From contig DATEDA010000176.1 of the NCBI GenBank assembly GCA_035286595.1, forward strand, positions 1-14,139: a DNA stretch of 14,139 bases, in the 5' to 3' direction. A program made the translations under genes and the position numbers. This document shows positions 6,617-12,458 of this stretch, piece by piece (positions within the stretch are counted from its first letter, which is position 1; each line of letters begins with the position of its first letter). Under the pieces are notes generated by a model. That model had not been told where the DNA came from. It worked only from the letters and a program-made list of their open reading frames with translations, and did no database searches. The DNA comes from DATEDA01 sp035286595 (GTDB lineage: Bacteria > Pseudomonadota > Gammaproteobacteria > Burkholderiales > SG8-39).

Positions 6617-7720
6617 TCACTTCGCCGCCGCCCGCGCGGGGCTCTCGTAGCCGGTGACCTCGAGCGCCCAGCCGGCCATGCTCGGCATCTTGCGCGGCGT
6701 GGTCATGAGGCGCATCCGGCCGACCCGGAGGTCGCGCAGGATCTGCGCGCCGATGCCGTAGGTGAGGAGCGCGCGGCGCGCGGGCTCGCGCGACCGGGGC
6801 TCGGCGACCTGCTCGATGAGGCTCCCCGCGCTCTGGGCGCAGTTGAGCAGCACGACCACCCCCTTGCCGGCGCGGTCGATCGCGGCGAGCGCCTCGTGCA
6901 CCGTCCACGAGTGCGTGCCCGTGCCCGTGTCGAGCAGGTCGAGGAGCGAGAGCGGCTCGTGCACCCGGACCAGGGTCTCGGACTTCGGATCGATCTCGCC
7001 GCGAACGAGCGCGAGATGCGTCTCGGCGGAGAGCTTCTCCACGTAGGCCACCATGCGGAAGCGGCCGAACCGCGTCTCGATCTCGCGCTCGGTGACGCGC
7101 TTGATCAGGCTTTCGGTGCGGCTGCGGAAGTGGATCAGGTCGGCGATGGTCCCGATCTTGAGCCCGTGGCGCCGGCCGAACTCGAGGAGATCCGGCAGCC
7201 GCGCCATCGTGCCGTCGTCCTTCATGATCTCGCACAGGACCGCGGCCGGGTTCAGCCCCGCGAGCTGCGCGAGGTCGCAGCAGGCCTCGGTGTGGCCCGC
7301 CCGCGCGAGCACGCCGCCCGGCTGGGCGATGAGCGGGAAGACGTGGCCCGGCTGCACGATGTCGTCGGGCCGCGCGGTCGGCGACCCGGCGACCTTGATC
7401 GTGTGCGCGCGGTCGGCGGCGGAGATCCCGGTCGTCACCCCGCGCGCGGCCTCGATCGACACGGTGAAGTTCGTGCCGTGCACCGCGCGGTTGTGGGGCA
7501 CCATCGGCCCGAGGTTGAGGCGACGCGCGTGCGCCTCGGTGATCGGCATGCAGACGAGGCCGCGCCCGTGCGTCGCCATGAAGTTGATCTTCTCGGGCGT
7601 GACGAACTCGGCCGCGAAGACGAGGTCGCCCTCGTTCTCGCGGTCCTCGTCGTCGACGAGGATCACGGTCCGGCCGGCCTTGAGCTCGGCGATGATGTCC
7701 GGGGTCGGGGAGATGCTCAT
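6617..7720 (-). CDS. ribB: 3,4-dihydroxy-2-butanone 4-phosphate synthase with degenerate GTP cyclohydrolase II domain (RibBX type)
   Basis: 367 residues. Residues 1 to about 200 are a complete RibB: DDEDRENEGDLVFAAE (23-38) with the metal-binding acidic loop, GHVFPL (125-130), GHTEACCDLA (142-151) and CEIM with E164. It makes the four-carbon precursor from ribulose 5-phosphate. Residues about 205-360 align with RibA, but the zinc cysteines are missing: E. coli has VHSECLTGDALFSLRCDCG, here the equivalent begins VHEPLSLLDLLDTGTGTHSW. The arginine-rich GTP loop is also altered (LLNCAQSAGS). This matches the RibBX variant known from Proteobacteria, where the second domain has no GTP cyclohydrolase II activity, so a separate ribA is expected elsewhere. 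The ATG at 7720 follows a 50-nt gap with a TAAAAT box. Automated annotation would probably call it bifunctional. Confidence 0.92.
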   Translation of the reverse strand: MSISPTPDIIAELKAGRTVILVDDEDRENEGDLVFAAEFVTPEKINFMATHGRGLVCMPITEAHARRLNLGPMVPHNRAVHGTNFTVSIEAARGVTTGISAADRAHTIKVAGSPTARPDDIVQPGHVFPLIAQPGGVLARAGHTEACCDLAQLAGLNPAAVLCEIMKDDGTMARLPDLLEFGRRHGLKIGTIADLIHFRSRTESLIKRVTEREIETRFGRFRMVAYVEKLSAETHLALVRGEIDPKSETLVRVHEPLSLLDLLDTGTGTHSWTVHEALAAIDRAGKGVVVLLNCAQSAGSLIEQVAEPRSREPARRALLTYGIGAQILRDLRVGRMRLMTTPRKMPSMAGWALEVTGYESPARAAAK

Positions 7721-7755
7721 GCGGCGCGCGGCTCGCGGCGAAGGACGGAAGCGCT

Positions 7756-7761
7756 ATTTTA
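7756..7761 (-). promoter_or_regulatory. Possible -10 element upstream of ribBX
   Basis: TAAAAT on the minus strand, 35 nt before the ribBX ATG, matches five of six sigma-70 -10 positions and stands out in GC-rich sequence. No recognisable -35 box lies 16-18 nt upstream, where the sequence is the end of the preceding coding region. The 50-nt gap is too short for an FMN riboswitch. Confidence 0.35.
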
Positions 7762-7770
7762 GCAGTCGCC

Positions 7771-10413
7771 TCAGGCCGCCAGCGCGGCGAACACGCCCCG
7801 CCGCAGCTCGCCGAGCTCGGCTTCGATCCGGCGTCCCTGCCGGACGGCGTCGCCGACGAGCGTCGCTTCGCGCCCGTGGCCGATCATGATCGCGCCCGCG
7901 ATGCGCCCCTCGCGGACGAGCAGGCGCGCGTAGCGATACTCCCCCGGCGCCTCGAAGCAGATCACCTCGTCGCCGTCCTGCTCGGCGATGCGTCCGACGG
8001 AGACGAGCTCGGCGCCGTTGATCTTGAGGATCGTGGCGGGCACGGTGCCGGAGTACGTGCGTTCGCCGCCCGCGGCGTTCACGCCGGCCGTCTCGCCCTG
8101 CGCCACGGACGCCGGCCAGATGCCGTAGAGACGGCCGTCGTGCTCCGCGATGTCGCCCGCCGCGTACAGGCCGGGCGCGCTGGTCTGCATCCGGTCGTCG
8201 ACGACCACGCCCTGGTTCACCTTGAGCCCGGCCGCCACGGCGAGCGCCGTGTCGGGACGGACTCCAGCGCACGCGAGGAAGGCGTCGCATGGCAGCGTAC
8301 GGCCGTCCTTGAGGCGCACCGCGCTCACACCGGCCGGGCCGGCCTCCACCGCAATCGCCTCCGCCTCCGTGAGCACCCCGATGCCGAGCCCTCCGAGATA
8401 GCCCTGCAGCATCCGCCCGGCGCGCTCGTCGACCTGGCGCTGGAGCGGCCAGGGGCCACGCTCGAGCACCAGGACTTCCAGGCCGAGCTGTCGCAGGCCG
8501 TCGGCCGCTTCGAGGCCCAGCAGCCCACCGCCGGCGACGATCGCGCGCCGGGCGCGGCGGCGCTGCGCGTACTCGCGCAGGTGCATCGCGTGCTCGGCGT
8601 CGCGCAGGATGTACGAGCCCCGCGCGCCGAACCCTTCGAACTGCGGCACGACGCTGCGCCCGCCGGCGGCGAGAATCAGCCGGTCGTACTCGAGGATCTC
8701 GCCCGTGCCGAGGGTCACCGTGCGCGCGGCGGGATCGATCGAATCGACGCGGGTGTTGAGCCAGGAGGTGATCGAGTGCTGCCCGTACCACGCGTCCGGC
8801 AGCAGATAGAGCCCCTGCATCGCCGAGCGGCCGTAGATCAGCCGCGTGATGCCCATGCGGTTGTAGAGCGGGTAGCGCTCGCGGCCGACGAGGTGGATCT
8901 CGCAGCTCGGATGCGTGCGGCGCACGTGGTCGGCCGCCGTGACGCCGGCGATCCCGTTGCCGACCACGACCACCCGCTTGATCGACGCGTCGTACCTCGC
9001 GCCGACGTGCACCAGCCTGGCGACGGTGCGGTCGGGCGCGAGCATGACCGCCACCGGCCCGCGCACGCGCGCGCAGCAGGCCATGCGCGTGTTGGCGGCG
9101 AAGCCGAGCCGGTCGAGCGTGGCCTGCTCGTCGTCACCCACCGGCGACAGATTCTCCATCCCTTCGGTCACCGCGACCGGGTCGGCGCCGCAGATGCCCA
9201 TGCGGCAGCCGGCCTCGATCACGAGGCCGCAGCGCTCCGCGACCTCGAGCAGCGTGCTCTCGGGGTTCGCGACCCCGCGGCGTCCTTCCGGCTGGAACGT
9301 CACCTCCACCGCCGCCCGGCGCGCTTCGCTCTCGAGCGCCGCGGCCGCCCCCGCGCCGAGCCGGGCGCTCTGCCCGGTGGTCGATTCCACGGTCCGCCGG
9401 ATGAACCGGCGCTCGGTGGCGAAGGTCCGCGCGAGCCAGATCAGGCTGATCGCGCCCACGCCGCCGCGCACGATCCAGGCCGACCAGTCGCTCACCGTCT
9501 CGCCGGAGATGCGCGCCGCCGCCTCGGTCATCGCGGGCGCGCCGTACCAGTAGAAGAGGTTGAGGGCGGCGATGCCGGCGAGCGCCGGCAGCTTCACCAG
9601 GCTCGCCTTCACGAACGTGTCGAGCGCCGTGAACGCCGCCAGGCTCGCGCCCATGTAGAGGAGGAACTGGAGGGACATTTCCGCCAGCGAGATCGCCGGC
9701 GGATCGGGCACCAGGAAATAGGCGAGCACGAATCCGGGGAAGATCGCCGCGAAGAAGCGCCGGTAGGCGACGTAGTGGCGATCGTTGTCGTACTGGTCGG
9801 CGAGATAGGCCACCTTCGGATTGAAGTCGTAGCAGTTCTTCGTGCAGCCGACGCACGGCTGGCAATGGGTGTTGGCGACCGTCAGGAACGGCGTCTGGCC
9901 ATACAGCCGCTGCACCGGCAGCAGCGGACAGATGCTGCTGCACCAGCCGCTCTTGCCCTTGAAGACGACGCCGCCCAGGAACGCGAGCGCCATGAGACTC
10001 AGGATCAGTACCGCGGTGGCGACGCCGGACTGGTTGAAGAGCGGCTTGCGGGCCGCCACGAGCACGAGCAGCGCCGCCATGCCGATCACGTACGCGTATT
10101 CCCTGAGCCGCGGGGTCTGCACCACGCCGCGCGTGAAGCCGGCGGCGCGCGGCAGCTGATTCAGCGCCGCGAGCGGGCAGACGTTGCGCCAGACGCCCGG
10201 CGCGACCAGGAAGACGATCGGTGCGAGCGGGATGACCAGGCCCCACACGAGGTCGAGCCCGAGCTGCGGCTCGAGGACGAGGACCGCGGCCAGGCCCAGC
10301 GCGGCCGCGACCGCGGCGGCGCGCAAGCCGCGCCACGCACCCTGCGGCAGGTACGTCGGCAGCCGCGTGTAGTTCGGGAAATCGGCGTCCGCAGCCGCCG
10401 GAACGGAGCTCAT
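7771..10413 (-). CDS. Multidomain membrane redox protein: NapH/NosR-like Fe-S module, [2Fe-2S] ferredoxin and FAD/NAD(P)H oxidoreductase
   Basis: 880 residues in three parts. Residues 30-330 hold about eight hydrophobic segments (near 30-48, 53-72, 106-120, 131-152, 219-236, 246-265, 272-290, 312-329) and cysteine groups VCPLAALN (C79), CSSIC (158-162) and CQPCVGCTKNC (184-194), as in NapH/NosR-type quinol-linked proteins. Residues about 366-460 are a ferredoxin domain (C403, C408, C446/C447). Residues 478-880 are an FAD/NAD(P)H oxidoreductase: GNGIAG (485-490), GGGLLGLE (628-635), AAGDIAEHDG (751-760) and a NirB-like PATILKINGAELVSVG. Inferred role: electron flow between NAD(P)H and the membrane pool or a periplasmic partner. 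The FMN-binding domain of NosR is absent and no nap or nos genes lie nearby. It overlaps the cyclic-nucleotide-binding gene by ATGA. Domain calls are firm; direction of electron flow and substrate are unknown. Confidence 0.85.
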   Translation of the reverse strand: MSSVPAAADADFPNYTRLPTYLPQGAWRGLRAAAVAAALGLAAVLVLEPQLGLDLVWGLVIPLAPIVFLVAPGVWRNVCPLAALNQLPRAAGFTRGVVQTPRLREYAYVIGMAALLVLVAARKPLFNQSGVATAVLILSLMALAFLGGVVFKGKSGWCSSICPLLPVQRLYGQTPFLTVANTHCQPCVGCTKNCYDFNPKVAYLADQYDNDRHYVAYRRFFAAIFPGFVLAYFLVPDPPAISLAEMSLQFLLYMGASLAAFTALDTFVKASLVKLPALAGIAALNLFYWYGAPAMTEAAARISGETVSDWSAWIVRGGVGAISLIWLARTFATERRFIRRTVESTTGQSARLGAGAAAALESEARRAAVEVTFQPEGRRGVANPESTLLEVAERCGLVIEAGCRMGICGADPVAVTEGMENLSPVGDDEQATLDRLGFAANTRMACCARVRGPVAVMLAPDRTVARLVHVGARYDASIKRVVVVGNGIAGVTAADHVRRTHPSCEIHLVGRERYPLYNRMGITRLIYGRSAMQGLYLLPDAWYGQHSITSWLNTRVDSIDPAARTVTLGTGEILEYDRLILAAGGRSVVPQFEGFGARGSYILRDAEHAMHLREYAQRRRARRAIVAGGGLLGLEAADGLRQLGLEVLVLERGPWPLQRQVDERAGRMLQGYLGGLGIGVLTEAEAIAVEAGPAGVSAVRLKDGRTLPCDAFLACAGVRPDTALAVAAGLKVNQGVVVDDRMQTSAPGLYAAGDIAEHDGRLYGIWPASVAQGETAGVNAAGGERTYSGTVPATILKINGAELVSVGRIAEQDGDEVICFEAPGEYRYARLLVREGRIAGAIMIGHGREATLVGDAVRQGRRIEAELGELRRGVFAALAA

Positions 10414-10892
10414 TCGACGAAGCGGGCGACGAGCGCGCTCGTCTGCCGCAGGCGCAGGGACAGGATCCGCCCGAGATCGAGGAGCAGCGCGCGCGCGAGC
10501 TCGGGCTCGCGGGCGGCGAGCACTTCGAACGCCTCGCGGGTCAGGCTGCGGACCTCGCCGTCCGAGAGCGCACGCACGCTCGCCGAGCGCGGCAGGCCGT
10601 CGAAGAACGCCTGCTCGCCGAACACCGAGCCGGCCTCGATGACGGCGATCCGGCGCGCTTTGCCGCGGTCGATCTCCGCCAGCACCTCGAGGCTGCCGCT
10701 CACCACGATGAAGAGCGCGGGCTGCGTGTCGCCGGCGCGGACCAGCGTCTCCCCCGCGCGGAACCGCTGCACGCCCGTCCGCGCCAGCAGCTTCTGCCAG
10801 CCCTCGGGCGGCAGCCGCGGCAGCAGCACGAGATCGTTCGCATCGGCCGCGGGCTCGGCGCCCGGGTAGTCGAAGAAGTCGCGGAAGTCCAC
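10410..10892 (-). CDS. Stand-alone cyclic-nucleotide-binding domain protein
   Basis: 160 residues. The Crp-type nucleotide-binding fold covers about 24-130: GETLVRAGDTQPALFIVVSG (47-66) gives the beta-roll start, and the phosphate-binding cassette is FGEQAFFDGLPRSASVRA (91-108), with E93 for the ribose and R102 for the cyclic phosphate, as in CRP. A helix follows and the protein ends, so there is no helix-turn-helix and no DNA-binding role of the CRP kind. It has no membrane segment. I read a GTG start at 10892, 13 nt after a 15-codon frame; no convincing Shine-Dalgarno is at the usual distance, so reinitiation is plausible. It overlaps the multidomain redox gene by 4 nt, which suggests it senses a nucleotide, or another signal, for that protein. 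Confidence 0.85.
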   Translation of the reverse strand: MDFRDFFDYPGAEPAADANDLVLLPRLPPEGWQKLLARTGVQRFRAGETLVRAGDTQPALFIVVSGSLEVLAEIDRGKARRIAVIEAGSVFGEQAFFDGLPRSASVRALSDGEVRSLTREAFEVLAAREPELARALLLDLGRILSLRLRQTSALVARFVE

Positions 10893-10905
10893 CGGCGGTC
10901 CGGCC

Positions 10906-10953
10906 TCAGCGTGCCGCGGCTAGCCCGACGACGACCGCGAAGACTTTTTTCAT
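10906..10953 (-). CDS. 15-codon leader-like ORF upstream of the cyclic-nucleotide-binding gene
   Basis: ATG at 10953 to TGA at 10906 encodes MKKVFAVVVGLAAAR. An excellent Shine-Dalgarno sequence, GGAGGAG at 10964-10958, lies 4 nt before the ATG, better than that of the gene downstream. The peptide looks like the first half of a signal peptide (two lysines and a hydrophobic run) that stops abruptly. It may be a leader whose translation delivers ribosomes to the GTG at 10892, or the stub of a lost exported protein. The sequence does not decide between these. Confidence 0.45.
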   Translation of the reverse strand: MKKVFAVVVGLAAAR

Positions 10954-10990
10954 GGCGCTCCTCCCGACACGGGCGAAACCAAGCATACCC

Positions 10991-11959
10991 TCAGGCGCGC
11001 GCGGGCTCCACGACCCGCCCCAGCCGCACCGCGGTCAAGCCCGGCGCGATGTGGCGGCGCGGCGCGGGCATCACCAGCACGCAGTCGTCATAGGGCGTCG
11101 CGACCGGCTCATCGCCGTCGTGCCCGATCACCGTCCCGGCGCGCGCGATCGTCTCCATGCCGGTGTAGCCGGCGTCGAACCTGAACCGGTGGGTCTTGAT
11201 CGTCACTGCGTGCGTCACCTGGATGAACCGCTGCGGCACGGGCGGGGGCGGCGGGTGCGCTTCGAAGAACGCCGGATCCATGATCCCCGCCACGCGCAGG
11301 AACGCGAGCGAGGTTTCCAGGGCGACCTCCGCCGCGCGGCGTTCCCCGTGTTGGCCGCATTCGACGAGCAGCGCGTTCTTCGGGCTCCCCGGGTCGTTGA
11401 ACGCCCCGTAGTCGCGCATCCGCGCGCCGCTCGCGTGTCCCGAATCGCTCACGACGAAGGCGGGGACGCCGAGCCGGCGCGCAAGCTCGCGCCCCTTCGC
11501 GAGCGGGCCGGCGATCATCACCGGCGGCGCCGGGAGGTGCATCGAGTGAAGATCGAGCAGGAGATCCGCGCTCGCCACGACCGGCCGCAGCTCGCGCGCG
11601 CGGCGGAGCTCGCTCGTCGCGCCCGGGCCGTCCAGCTTGGCGGCGCTCCATACGCGGTTGAAGTCCTCGTCGACCCAGCGGCTCGCCGCGGGTCGGTCGG
11701 TCGAGAAGCGCGCGAAGGCAGCGACGTTCGCGAGCGAAAGCGTCAGCCGCCCGCGCGCCGGCCGCACGTCCCAGCGCAACAGCTGGTCGGCGGCGTACAG
11801 CCCGCACACCTCGTTGCCGTGAGTGAGCGCGTTGATCATGACGTGCGGCCCGGGGCGCCCCGAGTCGAACGTGTGCACGTAGTCGATCCCGGCGGTCCCG
11901 CGGGCGTACGCCCCGAGCTCGGGCACCGGGAACGCGGTGGGATACCGCTCTTCGTCCAT
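10991..11959 (-). CDS. Succinylglutamate desuccinylase/aspartoacylase family zinc hydrolase
   Basis: 322 residues, cytosolic, a member of the M14-like AstE/AspA family that removes acyl groups from N-acylated amino acids or related amides. Zinc ligands are H47 and E50 in THGNE (46-50) and H138 in LLDLHS (134-139). The substrate-binding segment VDEDFNRVW (96-104) corresponds to the DLNR motif, and VECGQHG (199-205) carries the catalytic glutamate E200. A proline run (PPPPPVP, about 236-242) precedes the C-terminal beta domain. No other arginine succinyltransferase-pathway (ast) genes are nearby, so a role in arginine breakdown is not supported and the substrate is open. ATG at 11959, with no strong Shine-Dalgarno; only 37 nt separate its stop from the 15-codon leader frame. 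Confidence 0.88.
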   Translation of the reverse strand: MDEERYPTAFPVPELGAYARGTAGIDYVHTFDSGRPGPHVMINALTHGNEVCGLYAADQLLRWDVRPARGRLTLSLANVAAFARFSTDRPAASRWVDEDFNRVWSAAKLDGPGATSELRRARELRPVVASADLLLDLHSMHLPAPPVMIAGPLAKGRELARRLGVPAFVVSDSGHASGARMRDYGAFNDPGSPKNALLVECGQHGERRAAEVALETSLAFLRVAGIMDPAFFEAHPPPPPVPQRFIQVTHAVTIKTHRFRFDAGYTGMETIARAGTVIGHDGDEPVATPYDDCVLVMPAPRRHIAPGLTAVRLGRVVEPARA

Positions 11960-11983
11960 GGCAAGGCGCGAAGGATCCGCGCG

Positions 11984-11989
11984 ATTGTC
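11984..11989 (-). promoter_or_regulatory. Possible -10 element upstream of the AstE-like gene
   Basis: GACAAT on the minus strand lies 24 nt before the ATG at 11959, inside the 72-nt gap after the small HEAT-like gene. It matches four of six -10 positions. No good -35 box is seen at 16-18 nt. The same gap starts with a compact hairpin, CCGGCG-CGG-CGCCGG, directly after the upstream stop, without a U-run. Confidence 0.22.
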
Positions 11990-12031
11990 GCACGGTCGCG
12001 GGCGAGGTTTTCGTTCCGGCGCCGCGCCGGC

Positions 12032-12298
12032 CTACGGCTTGCCGACGACGGTCAGCTTCGGGCGCCGGGCCAGCCGGAACTGCTCGTAGAGGCTCGGCTC
12101 CTCCAGCGCGAGCCGGTTCGGCTCGACGCCGCGCCTGGCGAGCCAGGCCGTGAACTTGGCGAGCTCGATCTCGGTGCGCAGGTTCTCGGCCGCCCAGCGC
12201 GCGACCTCCGGATCGGGATCGTCGGTCAGCTCGACGAGCTGCGGGATCAGCTCGCGCGAGAAGTCGAGCTGGATGCGGCGGGTGAAAGTGTCCGACAT
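12032..12298 (-). CDS. Small uncharacterised protein with a HEAT-like helical pair
   Basis: 88 residues, not recognised as a named family. Residues about 13-48 (SRELIPQLVELTDDPDPEVA and the following RWAAENLRTEIE) look like one HEAT-type helix-turn-helix pair, with the DPDPEVARWAAENL turn typical of such repeats. The rest is mixed helix with a basic C-terminus (RLARRPKLTVVGKP). There is no signal peptide or membrane segment. I chose the ATG at 12298 (MSDTFTRRI) over upstream in-frame codons because the longer version adds a low-complexity, non-conserved-looking stretch. The Shine-Dalgarno is weak. It is divergent from the solute-binding protein gene, with 160 nt between, and followed by the AstE-like gene on the same strand. 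Confidence 0.6.
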   Translation of the reverse strand: MSDTFTRRIQLDFSRELIPQLVELTDDPDPEVARWAAENLRTEIELAKFTAWLARRGVEPNRLALEEPSLYEQFRLARRPKLTVVGKP

Positions 12299-12397
12299 CG
12301 TCCGGTGGCAACGAAATCCTTGATGGCAGACGCTGTCACAGCCGCCCGCCTCGCGTCCAGTGCTTTGACACAAGTTTGCGATCCCCTGTCGGCGGGA

Positions 12398-12425
12398 CTT
12401 ACAACCCGGCGCGGACGCCTATAAT
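12398..12425 (+). promoter_or_regulatory. Sigma-70-type promoter of the solute-binding protein gene
   Basis: A consensus -10 box TATAAT at 12420-12425 is paired with CTTACA at 12398-12403 (four of six -35 positions), with a 16-nt spacer. Transcription would start near 12432, giving a leader of about 27 nt with GGGGGA at 12445-12450 as ribosome binding site, 8 nt before the ATG. A perfect TTGACA at 12365-12370 is too far from this -10 to pair with it. Confidence 0.65.
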
Positions 12426-12458
12426 TTCCTGCCGCCAACCTCTCGGGGGAACCACAAC

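Noticed and set aside
6617..7720. Calling the rib fusion a bifunctional RibB/GTP cyclohydrolase II
   Set aside because: The zinc cysteines and GTP-loop residues of the second domain are missing, so only the RibB activity is supported.
7721..7770. FMN riboswitch in front of ribBX
   Set aside because: Only 50 nt lie between the genes, far too short for the RFN element, and no conserved RFN segment is seen.
7876..10869. A 997-codon open frame on the plus strand opposite the redox fusion and the sensor gene
   Set aside because: The minus strand encodes clear Fe-S, ferredoxin, FAD and nucleotide-binding motifs over the same bases. The plus-strand product is a low-complexity Arg/His/Ala/Glu-rich string with no recognisable domain, the usual mirror of GC-rich coding sequence.
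10991..11959. Assigning astE and arginine catabolism to the zinc hydrolase
   Set aside because: No other ast genes are present and the family has many substrates; the motifs support the family only.
12365..12370. Perfect TTGACA as -35 of a promoter
   Set aside because: No -10-like sequence lies 16-18 nt downstream, and it is 49 nt from the TATAAT at 12420, so it is probably chance.
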